DNA of 64,000 bases. It comes from Apostichopus japonicus. Taxonomy: Eukaryota > Echinodermata > Holothuroidea > Aspidochirotida > Stichopodidae. The stretch lies in assembly GCF_037975245.1 (NCBI RefSeq), contig NC_092563.1, positions 18,095,594 through 18,159,593 of the forward strand. The letters run 5' to 3'. The notes beneath the pieces were generated by a model that ran no database searches, had not been told where the DNA came from, and was given only the letters and a program-made list of their open reading frames with translations. The position numbers and the translations under genes are program-made. This document shows positions 23,110-35,186 of this stretch, one piece after another (position 1 is the first letter of the stretch; every line of letters begins with the position of its first letter).

Positions 23110-26100
23110 AAAAGGCAATCAAAATCATTTCAAAGAGCAAAGAAGCAAATGTACTAGGCGGTAAGGGGGAGGGGGGAGGGGATTCGGTGCTTGGGTCAAC
23201 ACCAGGGCTGAGCGAATATAAGGCATCTTCATCTGGAACCCTCTCCCCCCCCAAAAAAAAACTTTAATACGAGGACCTGACATTTTGGGTATCTCCGAAG
23301 TATTTCAAGCTTGATCGTGAGCTGTTTCTAACATATTGGATCACCTTTTTCCGTAAACGAAAGTTTAAATGGTTGTCACACTGGCATAAAGTTATGATCT
23401 TCCTTTCCTTGTGATACACTTTCTAGCACTGCAAAAGTAGACCAGCACTATTGTTTGAGTGCCAGACTGACATAAAAAGGTTGCATAAACCTCAAACACC
23501 ATTGGCCGTCATTTACTTTATTCAGCTCAAAAATGTTTTACAACAGATAACTCAATAAAAATAATGAATATTGATATGAAAATTGCATGGAACTGGTGTC
23601 ATTTACACCAAGCTTTTAGTGCAGTTAGCTGGAAAGGTCATAGTTTAAAATTTGGCAAACATGTACTGAGACTTTAATTATATCCCAGACACAACAACAG
23701 ACAATGCAGTGTCTGAAGTGTCTCAAAGGGCTGTTTGGAAAATGTGAAGGTAGGTGCTTGTATTGAGAATATCGGGGAAAAGAAAAAAAAAAAAAGGGGG
23801 GAAATTGAGTAGTGAGTTTGGCTGGCTGTAGAGTACTCTAAGAAAAAAGGGGTGGCGGGGGCTTAATTGAAAGTTAATTTGTACATGCAAATTTGTTAGT
23901 TCATAATTGCTCTTTCTATCACAGATCATGTCATGTCATGTCACATGTTCAGGTATCTGTTCAGGGCGTTGAATTCATAAAGTGTTTTGTTCTAGATGAT
24001 ATAAAACAAGTTTTGGTATTGCTTGGGTTTTTGACATATGGCATTGCCATTGATTGCTTAATTCAAGTTCTGTTAAATGGCATATCTGGATTAGTTGAGG
24101 CCATGCGCCAATACATATAACAACCTGGACACATTTATATACCTCTACATGTACGTGTTGAATACCACACATGCCTCTCCTGTCTTTCTGTTTTGCAAGG
24201 CAGTTCGCATATATATGTTTTGTTGAAAGAGAGAAAGAGGTGAGCGAACCTTCAGAAAAAGAATGCAGAACATGAAAAATTGTGCAGAAATTTCAAAAGG
24301 ACACTCACCAAATGTTTGTTAAAGGTTGGTCAAAAAATTGATAGACAATCGTTTGAATCTAAAAGAATTCACAACAATTGAAGAAACTACTTTGCTTACC
24401 TGTCTACCCACAACCTGAGCACTCTTTCTGCCGTGTCTAGAATGATACCAGGAAAATTTGGAACAGTGTAAAATTTGGACAAAAGTTGGCTGGTGTCGGT
24501 ACGTGTTAAGAATGGGTAGATTTGGGAATCAGAATGAGCTTGCTGACAAGTTATTAAAGCTAAGGTACGCATGGTAGTAAACTGACCCGAATTTATAGCT
24601 TTAAATTTGAGTCCAGATTATTACAAGTATCAAAGCCCAGGCCTTCTCACACTACTTTACAATGTCAGTCACCCCTGGTCACTAGTAACTTTGTCACACC
24701 CACCCATATAACCAAGTGTGCAAAATTCATTCGGTCACTACCGAGTCACTACAGTGTCTGACATCCCATGGGTTACCTCACGAGTCCCCATAAAACTACA
24801 ACTTATTTTTTTGTGGAAATATACAAGCCTTTCGTTCCTGTTACTTCCTTTGAGGGAATCGTTACTCTGTTTGACCAACTACGTTCAACACTTAGGCTGC
24901 AAGTCTTATACAGACTGTCGCCAAATGGAGCCACAAATTTCGTAGCAAAAATGTTAAAAGATGACATCGTGCGATCTATAAAACGGATTTCATGGAAGAA
25001 AAGACATTAGCGTATCCTGGCTAAATTCTTTTACTTTTCCCCTTTGGTAACAGAACCAAAAAATGATTTTTTTTTTCAACTTTGTAATTTCCGTTAAACA
25101 ATTCTATCCTACCATTAGCCAGCTATATTAACGACTAAGCCTAGCCAAAATAAGCACGTGCTTTGTGTTTGAAATATTTCGTAAACTGGCAACAAATTGT
25201 GATACGCAAACTTGATTCTCAAAATACAATTTTTTCATCAGATATTGATGTTTGAACAAACTACATCAATGATACTCGTTGCAGCTTTTTAAAAGATACG
25301 CATTTTTTGGAATGATTTAATATAGGAGGTTTCCACGTGGTAGCATTTTCTTCTCAGCGGAAGCTCACAAGCACTGTGCAAGTTAGTGTGATAGGCTACT
25401 ACTGTAGTTACTGTATATAGTTTATCAAATGTTGTTCAACAGTACATATTAAGTTTCTTCTTACATTGTGTTTGACCGCAGTGCATTGTTTGTAGGTCTA
25501 AATATGCCATGTTTACATTTTGATTGTGCAAACAGTTTTCTTAGATTCTTGCCAATAATATGGGCAAAACAGGTGTCATCAGATATGTCCAGTTTTAATT
25601 ATATTGTGTTTGCTTGTATAATACAGTGCCCAGACTGCTATGTATGTAACATTAAGTGGCCTGACTGGTCTGTTTACAAATCGTAATCGGTAAATAGTTT
25701 TCAGAACTTGCGTCTTTGACCAGCTGATCGACATATTGACCATTAGCCATTAATCTAAACTGAGGCTAAAGAAATGGGTTTTTTTTAGAGCAGATTAATA
25801 AATCATCGCAAATAACAAGAAGTGGCTTTGTTGTGAACAAAAAATGTTCAATATCGGTTTGCCATGATTAGTAATGAGGCTCAATGTTACCGATACAGAT
25901 ATGCGATAGCGCAAACGACTATGGGGGGGGGGGGGGGGCAACACTAGTTATATCTGTTACACATTGCCATTATATCATTTCTATGTCTGGTACTTAGATC
26001 TATTCTGTTACATACATCTTTCCCAGAGGCAAGGAATATAATGTTTTGCAGTCTATTATGAAACTTCCAATTTCTAGCAGTCACCTTTGAGGTTAGCTCC

Positions 26101-27720
26101 CTGTTAAAGGAGTGATTAATATTTTCCAAAAAAGTTGAAACTGGCCTAACCGGCATTTGATCCCAATTTTTTTTTTCATGTTTAAAATGCATAACATACC
26201 CACAGCCAGTTTGAGAATTGTCCCTTAAAATTTGGTCTGAATATATACTCCTGCTTAGAAAAGGAGTTAAAAGAGGAGTTTGACCAAACAAAAATTTTAC
26301 CCTGTGTATACATACTGACGTTACGACATTGGTTTGATGTTGTCTCAAGAGTTTGACTTCCCCCAGCAGGAATTCCCTTTTCCCAGAGATGGGGGAAGGG
26401 GGAGAGGAAGGGATTGAAAAAGGTCTGAAGGGGACTTATTCTTCTATGAGCTTTTCTGTGAGCTAGCTATAGCCTACAAGTTTTCCTGCTATTTTTATAC
26501 CTCAAAGCATCAATTTGAAGAAGAAAAAAAAGATGACTATTAGCAATTCTAGAGAAAACTCTGTTCGTATATATAAATTTAGAAGCCTTTGGGTAAGTTT
26601 TAATGTTCTAGTAAGGTAGCTTTTTCTTTGAGACTTTTATTCTCCATGCATCCACAAGTTCTGAAACTCTTTTTATATTTGTCCAATGTCCTTTTTTTAG
26701 TACTTTTCTCTTTCCCTCCTCTATATCTACAAATAACAGAATATTATTTATAATGAAAGTTAACATTAAAACATGAACAGTTCTATATTTAACTAGAAAA
26801 AGTACTCCTTTAACAGATAATCCACTCCTTGGGAAGAGAAGGGCAAAGTTGGAGGTCAAAGGGTTCTCCCAGATCTACTGCTAAATTCCTGAGGCAGACA
26901 TGTCAGGTGAACAGTTCACATTTAGTGTGAAGGGAGACAATACCTCATATTGTGCAATTCAAGACCACTGAGATGACATTATGCCAAGGAAACAGCAGAC
27001 TCCTAGATAAACAGGACTGGGAAAAGATAGCTAGTCTTTGATAATATACTCTGTTGAATCAGGGTCTTCTTCTTCTTCTTGTGCAGTGCTTCCCACAACT
27101 GACTGATTGGTGTGTTAATGTATGCAATACTCCCCCTCCCCCTCCCAAACATATGCTTCCAACACCACTCCACACGACACCCTATGACATGTCTCTTCCA
27201 CCTTCCCCAGGCTTGAAGAGAGGGGATTAGGATGATATAGCCCTAAGATCCTGGGTCAATTAGGTGTCCTGGCAATGAGGGGCAGTGGTGGGGGGGGGGA
27301 GATTAAAATATGAAGAGTGCAAGGACGGAGCCCGGTGACATCGTTTTCCCTGCAGTATGACCAGGCTCTTGCCATCTTTCTGACCTTGTGCTTCTTCAGG
27401 TTGCTTCACGATTTTTGCCAAAAACAGTTTGAGTATATTAATAAAAAATAAGAAAAGTGCTCACAAATTGATTTGACTAAGGGTCCCTCAACATTCACCT
27501 AAAGAACCTGATTTAGGGGCATTACTTTTGGTTTCAGGGATGTCTTTATCCAGACAATTTGGAAAGTTTTATGAAATTTGTGTGACTTTTTGCCTTCCTG
27601 TCTTGAAATCAAGCTTGACTTAAAGTCCAGCTATCTAAACTGCATTGCAAGCTGAAACTTGGTTATCGAATCCTGCAGATTAACTGGACCAAAAACAACC
27701 AGGAAAGAGGCAGCACAGTG
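23110..27720. other. No confirmed gene; a few unassigned open frames
   Basis: The most complex frames are 24768-25010 plus (80 codons, ending MLKDDIVRSIKRISWKKRH) and 25944-26348 minus (134 codons, containing RNWKFHNRLQNIIF). Both are free of simple repeats, but I recognise neither and see no flanking splice sites. A donor cassette lies on the minus strand at 24400. A 16-base G run sits at 25923-25938. Confidence 0.4.
24400..24455 (-). repeat. Donor cassette copy (minus strand)
   Basis: Reads CACGGCAGAAAGAGTGCTCA then GGTTGTGGGTAGACAG and GTAAGC. In the phase-0 frame it encodes GRKSAQVVGRQ at the junction. See the finding on the recurring cassette. Confidence 0.55.
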
Positions 27721-27729
27721 TCATACCTG

Positions 27730-28345
27730 GTACCGTTTAAAGGTTGACTTATGGCCAGAATATTAGTCTTGATATGTTTTAGTGTATGAAAGCAAAACGA
27801 CAACAAGAAAAGTGAGTGTTTGTAATGTTTCTATAGCCATTCAAGTTTGTGCTTTAAACTTAATCTCTGCAATGCTCCCTTTGAGGCTAATTCGATGATG
27901 ACTGTTGGCCCCTCAGCATAGGCCTTAAATGTTAATGTTTATCTGTTGTTCTAGACATTCTTGTAACTCAACCAAAACATGTACTTTTTAACTTTAAACA
28001 ACAACAGAACATCCTTGGTTTATATTCAACACCTTTGTTCTTACCAAACTAGCAATGTAACCGATCATAAACTCATCATTTGAGGCCATGAAAGTCTCCT
28101 TTTCACATTGAGTTTTGGTGTTACATCTGAGTAACTGATTTATAGTTAGACTACATAGTCCAGTCACTTCAGCTGATGAAACTATTCAAAGGCTCATTTC
28201 TCCCAGAAAAATAAAAAGTGGTATCGAAATACAACCCTGACCTAAAAGCATTGTTTTTTAATGATCTGCAAAATTAATTGGTCCTCCAGGTTTAAGGTTG
28301 TCCCATTGCGTTTCAGAACAGTGACCTACTGTCTACGCAGGGTAG
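27730..28345 (+). repeat. Dispersed repeat family R3, copy 1
   Basis: Aligns collinearly with 58378-59010 and in part with 51830-52560. Shared landmarks, in order: a GCCAGAATATTAG-like segment, CAATGCTCC-TTGAGGCT, GAGTTTTGGTGTTACATCTG, GTTAGACTA.-TAGTCCAG.CACTT, GATGA, AAATGG.ATCGAAATACAA. No coding frame survives. Confidence 0.75.
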
Positions 28346-29376
28346 AGTTACTGAAAACACAGTAGCTTCTAGCTTGTCAGTCCGATCCCATGTTAACTGG
28401 TGGGATAGGTTTACGGTTTGTGACTTCTGTCACGTAACTTCTGTCACCTATTGCTAACTGCTGGGATATCAGTCAACTATCTGAACATGTATTCAGACCT
28501 GATAAGTATTTCTTTCCTATGTTTGTTTTTTTTTCCAAACTTGTGTTTCTATTTCAGGGGCAAGCTTCTCTGAAATTTGCATTTAGACTTTAGCCTTCGC
28601 CCCCCCCCCCCCTTTTTCATGTTCAGATAAATAAGATGGAAGTGTTTGGCATGACTGGACTGGATGTGGTATACCTAAGTACATAATTATGAATATAGTG
28701 TGTATACTATATATTGTACCTAACAGATAAGGTGTTTGTCTTAGAGGATTTTTTTATTTGGGCAAGTTGTTATTACCACGAGAATATCCCTAAATGCTTT
28801 TTTGACATGACTTTATCTTTTAATCTGAAGTGAGATACATTAGTTTAATTAATATTTATGATTTAAGTAATTGACTACTTCTTTATTTCTTTTTTCTTGT
28901 CTTCTTGTCAAACATGTACTAAACAAACTCCAGGTATATATGTTTAATAGCTTTGTTTGTTGCCTAGCCTACTGTTTCATTTTATGAATGTATACAAATA
29001 TCAAGTCAAGTACTGAGTTGCTGTTACTTCTGTGGGAATCCTCTCGGGAAATTCCGAGGAGGATATTAAACCCGGGTGTTATTTTTAGATGTGGCGAATT
29101 TTTTTTTTCTTCTTTCCGTTTCTTTTTTGCTTGGCAAGCTATTGAGTAACTGACAAAATTTAGTGGAGTGTTTCAGTCTTGAACTGTAGTACTTGAACAG
29201 TCTGTAAAGTTGAACTACAGTAATAGCACAACCTAATTTACACCAGGGTACACCTGATGTACAGTATGTGATGTATGCCCAATGTTTGGCCAATGTTAGA
29301 AATAGTGGTACCACTGGTGGAACCTTACCTACACCAGGGAACAGCTGATGTATGTTATTTGTGCCAGTCATGTTTG

Positions 29377-29463
29377 TCCCTTCTGTGACTGTTACTTGTC
29401 ATTAAGCCTTTGAAGAAGATCCTGCTAGGATCGAAACGTCAGCCCAACTTACTTTTACACACG
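29377..29463 (+). mobile_element. 87-bp insertion with hammerhead-like motif, 6-bp target duplication
   Basis: The insertion interrupts the second tandem copy. TGTTTG is present on both sides (29371-29376 and 29464-29469). Removing the insert plus one TGTTTG restores the sequence seen in the flanking copies (GTTTGGCGAATGTT-GAAATAGTGG), so the empty site is visible next door. The insert carries a hammerhead-like core (29409-29442). It has no coding frame. Confidence 0.75.
29409..29442 (+). ncRNA. Hammerhead-ribozyme-like motif (Penelope-associated type)
   Basis: The order is TTGAAGA (canonical core CTGANGA with its first base changed), a perfect 5-bp hairpin GATCC-TGCTA-GGATC at 29418-29432, then GAAAC and GTC. 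This matches the layout of short type I hammerheads reported in Penelope-like retroelements (established knowledge). Because the first core base is T, not C, activity is doubtful. Confidence 0.5.
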
Positions 29464-30183
29464 TGTTTGGCGAATGTTTGAAATAGTGGAACCACTGACT
29501 AATGGTGGAACCTAATTTACACCAGGGAACAGCTGATGTATGTGATGTGTGCCTGCCAAACGTTGGCGAATGTTAGAAATAGTCAAATCGCGATCGTGTA
29601 GCATTTTACGATGCGGTCGGCACTGGATAAATTATTCCCTGAATTGACATGAAAAAAGTTTTGATGTTAAAACAAAAGGATTTAATCAAAAATGTACGTT
29701 ACAAAAGAGGAAGGTGTTTGCATTGGATTGAAAGACTAAATCGCTCACTCATGACCGCCCCATTGTGCATATAATCCCGACAACAGTCTAGACAATCTTT
29801 GTCAACAACTATTGTGTAGTAAATTATGACACGATCACGATGATGCACTTTTGTAGCCAAAAGAACCTTGGCCTAATTCGCAGTGATTGAGTGAACGAAA
29901 AATTGAAATCGAAACAAAAGTATCTGGTCCTTTGTCTTTTTATTGGATGAAAATGAAAACATTAATAGGGAACGCATGCTTTCATCTTGACTAAGACGGT
30001 AACAACTTTGTTTTGGTTTGAATTCGTTCGTTCGTTCGTTCGATCTCGGCGAATAATAGGGTGATTATTTACTGTGCCGTAGTACCAACAAACAATTGTC
30101 GAGTGAGGGATCAGTTAGTACATGTTTATACTGGAATGCATAGAACAGCCAAAGAAGTTGAAAACCATAGGTAGCTTTCTTTA

Positions 30184-30338
30184 GATATAGATATATATAT
30201 ATATAATTGAAATTGTAGTGAGTTGAAAATTCCAGAACAGTGAAAAAACTTCCAGCCTCCACCGGGATTCGTACCTGGGCCTCCCGCTTTATATACAGAC
30301 CCCTTAACCACTAGGCTGTGGACGCTGATTGTATGTCC
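30184..30338 (-). repeat. tRNA-derived SINE, minus strand
   Basis: On the minus strand an A-box-like TAGTGGTTAAGG (30302-30313) is followed by a B box GGTACGAATCC (30265-30275), a short unrelated body and a terminal (TA)n tract at about 30186-30206. The head would fold only partly as a tRNA. It lies about 560 bases upstream of the CUB exon. Confidence 0.7.
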
Positions 30339-30586
30339 AGAGGTTTGAAACCGGCAAGGAAGGTCGATATTCCACGTTAGGCATTTGTCACCTGTATCGA
30401 ACAATACTAGTTCTGTTTTGGTGACGTATTTGCCTTACTCTTGAGATCAAACATGATGCTAACCAACTCGAAATCATTTGTGATTCATAAAGCTGGAAAA
30501 GAAAGGGAAGGCTAAAAAAAGAGAACACATAGCTACTTAAAAGAGCTCAAATCGTTTGCAATGGTTTGCAAGATTTCCTTACTTAC

Positions 30587-30678
30587 CTGTCTCCTCACAA
30601 CCTTAGCACTCTTTCCAGATAGTACGTCGTGTAGAGTGAACGGGTAACCCTTCGTACACCTCCAGCAGGGGTGATCTG
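30587..30678 (-). pseudogene. Exon-like copy of the minus-strand donor cassette
   Basis: Bounded by a TTTCTTATGTAG acceptor and a strong GTAAGTAAGG donor, with one open frame (DHPCWRCTKGYPFTL, then HDVLSGKSAKVVRRQ), phase 1 in and phase 0 out. The last 30 bases are the recurring cassette. It could be a living exon of an unrecognised minus-strand gene, or an element copy that looks like an exon. It lies antisense in the interval just upstream of the plus-strand CUB exon. Confidence 0.35.
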
Positions 30679-30895
30679 CTACATAAGAAACAAAAATGTT
30701 TTGACAAACAAAGATCAACTATGTGACGCTTTTGGTAATGATTCTGAGTTTGTATCAGATATTCTTTGAACAGTCAACGTAGATTCTGAAAAAAAGAAAG
30801 ATGCGAAGTAAGAGACCGACTGTATCTACTCCGCCAGCAATATGAGTTCTTCTAACGAGTTCTCTTTTTTCTCTCTCTCTCTTGTATTTCCACAG

Positions 30896-31258
30896 AGTGC
30901 ACCAAGATATTTACCGCTTCACCAGGAAACCTGAGCGATCTGTTTTATGCCGGGGAGCAGCTGAACGTCTGTCAGTATTTCGTTCGTGCTCCTGGGGATC
31001 ACTTGATTCTTTTAAATATAACAAGACTGATTGGGTTTGCTACAAACAGCTTACAGAATTGCCTCCCACGTCTTGTTATCATAAGTGCTAGCAAACAAAA
31101 TAATAATAAAAAGCTTAGTTCGAGAACAGTTTGCAGTTATTCAGAGCCTCTGCCTTTAGTTGTGCAATCAGACGCGAATGAACTTAGACTCATCTTTTAC
31201 GGTTCAAGTTCAGTCAATTCTGGATTTTCTGCCACTTACACCTTCCACACAAAGCAGA
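30896..31258 (+). CDS. CUB-domain exon of a secreted or membrane protein
   Basis: A pyrimidine-rich acceptor (CTCTCTTGTATTTCCACAG) and a near-consensus GTAAGTAT donor bound 363 bases, 121 codons, phase 1 at both ends as is typical of extracellular modules. Numbering from the first cysteine, four Cys lie at 1, 25, 55 and 79, the spacing of the two disulphides of CUB domains. LNVCQYFVRAPGDHLILLNI, LVIIS, ELRLIFYGSS and SGFSATYTF fit the beta strands and the usual GFxAxY end. NLS (11) and NIT (40) are N-glycosylation sequons. The N-terminal GxIxSPxYP signature is replaced by FTASPGN, so it is diverged. No start or signal peptide is in this exon; upstream exons were not found. Candidate 3' exons of the same gene begin at 48372. 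Confidence 0.87.
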
Positions 31259-33200
31259 GTAAGTATACAATGTACGTGTGTATGTATGTGTGTGTATATG
31301 TTTTGTCTTGTTTCTACGTATTTTCTTTTGCCGATTATTGAACATGTATACAAACTTCAAGTATTTCTAACAATTCGTTTCACCCCTTATGATAACCTAT
31401 CGGCATGTAGGGCCTGTCGTGCCGATAACTCCGGCATCCTTCACATGTTCGATTGTGGGTATAGGCCGTCTTGCTTTTTTAATGTACATAACGTCATGTA
31501 CGTACGTATGTATGTACGTACTATGCGGTCATCTCTGTTAAGGTGATCGGCTTAAGGGTGACTGGCAAAGATCGTTAGGTTCCTTCACGGGATCGGCAGA
31601 AAAGGATTCCTGCAAACAGATGAATCGATTCCGCTTCTTGATGCAAACTGCTCTTTCCTAGAACGAACAACTGTTGAAAAGTGAACAGCAGAGACAGGCA
31701 GACCTTAAACTGTTTTCGCAACGTCCGAATTCAATACGTTTGGCATTTTTGCCCACTTTTTTTGGTTAATTAACAAGATCACTGAAGATTCATTTTCGAT
31801 GCAACTGGCGGATAGAATATGTCGAGTTGCAAGAAAGGTTCCAAATTGTGTTCGATGTAGTTTAATGTTAATGATTCTTAACCCGTTGAGTGCTAAGCAC
31901 GAGTATATTCGTTTTGCGATCATGCGAGAGACCACACGGTTTTTCCATGGGAAAATCCCTTCCGTAGGCTATGATGTAATGTAAGTGTATAGAAAACGTG
32001 TTCTCATTGGTGTATTCGTAAACGTTGTGAGGTTAATTGTGACATTTGTGTTAAATACCACACTCGACATATCCTAAAGGCTGGACGGACGAGGAAGAAG
32101 GGAGAGTATAAAGTATGCGACACAAGAGCAGCTATTTCTATGTCTTTTGGCTTTTCACTGAGATCTTTTGATAAGTTTTCTCATCTCCATCAGAACCTTA
32201 AAACAAGGGTTGTGTTTTCCTTTAAGGGTAATTCTAAAGTGCTGCTTTCATTGTGGAATCGCTGACTCTGTAGGTTTTTCTTGGAAACCACAAAAGTGAA
32301 GATAACCGAGATAGGGGAAAGTTTTTCCACTCAGTTTTGCCAAGTTAGAGGATGATGAGTTACTGTCTGGAAAGAATTTGGGTGTTGGTGGACTTCAATT
32401 ACAGCCCTTTAATTCAAAGTAGGGGGTCGCAACACTTTTAGGGTCGGGCCAAAAACATTTGATAAAAAATTGTTTAAAAAAAAAAATCAGGAATGAAAAA
32501 GGAAATTGTAGGAAAATTTAATGGAAGTGGAAAAACATTGAACTTAAATTGCTTCCAAAGTTACAAAAGGTTGTACAGTATGTGTATAAGGGAAGGTATG
32601 AACAGAAGCTGTCTTCTTGTAATGTGTATGGAAAAATCACCCCTATACATTTACAGTGTGAATGGCAATATTTCTGCCATTTGTAAAAGAAGCAATTGCG
32701 AGGTTAGGTGGAATTTAATTTTTTTTTTTTTTTAACATGTTCAGGTTAAGTGTTTCTCCATATTTAAAAAACAAATATTTAATTCAGAACATACAGTAAT
32801 TCAATTTTTATTTTTTGATTTTTTTGATTTTTTAAAACAATATGATAGTTGAATCTTTTCTAATGGCCAAAAATTGTGACAGAAGTTAATGTTTTTTGTT
32901 CGCCTTTATACTGGTGATTACAAATATGATGTTGTGATAATAGTATTATTCATATTCAAGGCAATAAGGGAAAGGATTAGGAAAAGAGGTAGGGGGTAGG
33001 ATAGATGAGGATTTACGGAGAGAAGAGGGTAAACCATCAATTTTTGATGTGTGCGGATGTGCGATTAATTGATCAGTTTTAAGGACTGGATATTGCCTAG
33101 TTAAATTGAAGCCAGTGTACACACTTTTGCGTAATTTCAGCAAAATTTTGATGAATCTTGAAAACTTGAAAATGTAGTCTGCCATATGAGTCCATCAAAG
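31259..33200. other. Intron-like sequence after the CUB exon
   Basis: No further exon was recognised. At 31878 a TTAA is followed by CCCGTTGAGTGC, like the end of a piggyBac-type element, but no matching inverted end was found nearby. A T-rich stretch near 32720 precedes the repeat at 32733. Confidence 0.4.
32733..32840 (+). repeat. Direct repeat pair R4, copy 1
   Basis: Shares AACATGTT-AGGT-AAGTGTTTCTCC, ACAAATATTTAAT-CAGAACATACA and a T-rich end with 38592-38700 in the same orientation, roughly 88% identical by eye over about 110 bases. Confidence 0.85.
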
Positions 33201-33219
33201 TCTGCTATCATTCCAAGTG

Positions 33220-33530
33220 ATATTTCTATATCACTTTTATTTTTTTGGGGGGGGGGGGTGAAATCTCCCCAATTAAACATCTGTGGGTCATCAGTTCAAG
33301 TGGCTGGACTATTGAGTCTAACACACACCTGAGTCTCATCAATTTCAGTGGCTGGACTATTGAGTCTAACACACAGCTAGCTGGCTAGGTCAGTTCATAA
33401 CATGCAACAGAAAACTCTATAGGAAAACAAAACTCTTTTATGAACTCAAATAACATGTTTTACAATTGCTTTAACAAATTTGTCAAAAGGACAAATGATG
33501 TTGCTTATCATCCAAGGGTACTTTGCACAT
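33220..33530 (-). repeat. Dispersed repeat family R3, reversed copy with internal duplication
   Basis: Its reverse complement aligns with 58675-58860 (GTACCCTTGGATGA, GAGTTTTCTGTTGCATG, GAACTGACCTA, GTTAGACT-AATAGTCCAGCCACT). The GTGGCTGGACTATTGAGTCT stretch occurs twice, 47-48 bases apart, so this copy has a local duplication. The left boundary contains a long G run. Confidence 0.75.
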
Positions 33531-33609
33531 ATATATAAAGTTAAAAGACCTTGATTGTTAGGTTAATATAACTTTTAAACATTTGTATTAACTTTAAAAG
33601 CACTTAGAC

Positions 33610-34071
33610 TAAGGTGACCAGACGTCCCCGATTTTCGGGGACAGTCCCCGATTACAGTGTGCTGTCCCAGATGAACAAGTGTCCCCGAAAATGTCCCTGA
33701 TTCGTCAAAAGGTTCAGAAATTTCGAAAATATCCCACATTATTAGTAAAATAATTGTAAAACAAAATGTAGTCAAGTGTGCAGTCGCAGAACGGAACTAA
33801 CCAGTATTTCAGGTGGGCCAGTGTAAAGTGGAAACACTGTTAAAATATGCTAGATCGATCTAGCACTCTTTCGTAAAGTAAGTAAATTTCATAAGAAAAA
33901 TCTACATTTTTGAAAATAAAATTGATTTAAAAAGTGCTTCTAAGTATCACCATTTTACATCTAAGCAACTTAGGCACTTGAAAATGTTCACCCCCTAGCC
34001 TTAGACCCCTACCCCATATCAGTCACGCAATAAATGTCCCTGATTCCAGTCAGGCAAATATGGTCACCTTA
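33610..34071. mobile_element. hAT-type miniature transposon (MITE), 462 bp
   Basis: The ends TAAGGTGACCA and TGGTCACCTTA are 11-bp perfect terminal inverted repeats. They are flanked by a perfect 8-bp target-site duplication, ACTTAGAC (33602-33609 and 34072-34079), the length expected for the hAT superfamily. Subterminal CGTCCCCGATTTTCGGGGAC and TGTCCCTGATTCCAGTC repeat motifs are also typical of these elements. There is no transposase frame, so it is non-autonomous. The intact duplication suggests a fairly recent insertion. Confidence 0.92.
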
Positions 34072-34369
34072 ACTTAGACCCCCCCTTTCCTCCCCCGGTC
34101 GCATAGAGGTAGCAGATGTCATCGACAAGTTAGCCTCCAAGAAGCAGTTCAGAGTTAATAGACATTTATCTTAAAACTGTGCCCATCTTGAAAACCGAAA
34201 TAGCACATGTAGAAACATGAGTAGATCTAAAATCTCTCTGGTTCTTAAAGACTATTTTAAGACTTAAATTCTGCCTAAAGTCATCCACATGCTTGTCTAG
34301 CTGTGTCTTGCAAAAAAAATCCTTGAATAAGTTTCAATTGGTAACCCCCCCGCCCCCTACTCTCCGCAG

Positions 34370-34441
34370 ACGTCCATTCCCCTCGATATTAACCCTGCTC
34401 TGTTATTGCTAGAAAGCAAAATTTCCAATCAGTGCATTACG
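34370..34441 (+). CDS. Exon-like block, 24 codons (unassigned)
   Basis: A CTACTCTCCGCAG acceptor and an ACG/GTGAGC donor bound 72 bases with a single open frame, phase 0-0: TSIPLDINPALLLLESKISN and four more residues. I do not recognise it, and its phase does not fit the CUB exon (phase 1), so it would need other exons or another gene. It starts about 300 bases after the hAT element. Confidence 0.27.
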
Positions 34442-35186
34442 GTGAGCATTAGGTGATATAGCTTTTAACACCTAGGTGCATGTGACACAATTCTGAAGTA
34501 TGCAAATGTAGACATATATACATATATACATATATACGTGCATACTGGCTTCTGTCACACAGTTAAAATGCAAATTTCCTTCACATTGGACTCGTCCCTC
34601 TTAATCATGTAATGTAACAAAAAATATAATGCGAAAAATGGAGACAATTTCGGTATTTTGTTTTGCAAGAAGCAATGACACAGAAGAACTATTTTGTTCT
34701 TCCCCGTTTCCGGAAGACCGGGATTTCCTGAAGGAAATCGTCTTCCTAATATACAAAGATTCATGTGTACTAAGTATAGCTGATAACCTGCGTTATCACT
34801 GTCTGTCTGTCTGAAGGTCAAGGTTACAGCTAGGACTCCGCTCTGGAGCAAGTGCTATTTCTGTAATGTATAACAACCAAACCCCCCAAGATAAGCAAAC
34901 ATAAGTAGAAAGGGTTATGCCCAGCCCTATCTATGTACATGTGATCACAACATGTGATCACAACTATATTTACCACCGGTTAAACACACACATACCACAT
35001 ATACACACAATAAACAAAACATGTTTAACATGGGAAAACATGTGTTTCGTGGTAGCAATTTCACATGTAAATGTTTACACAGATTTGAATGTGTGTCGAA
35101 AAGCATATGAAAAGTGTGTTAATTTAACCGCAGCCTTTTTGTTTGACACAGGTGGGAAAAAAGAAAAGAAATGAGAACATTTTTGT

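Larger units (their letters stand above)
29229..29590 (+). repeat. Three-copy tandem repeat, about 92-bp unit, one copy interrupted
   Basis: Copies start at about 29229, 29321 and 29508 with AACCTAATTTACACCAGGG or a close variant, then CTGATGTA, TGTGATGT, GTTTGGC-AATGTT and GAAATAGTGG. The middle copy is split by the 87-bp insertion at 29377-29463. Confidence 0.88.
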
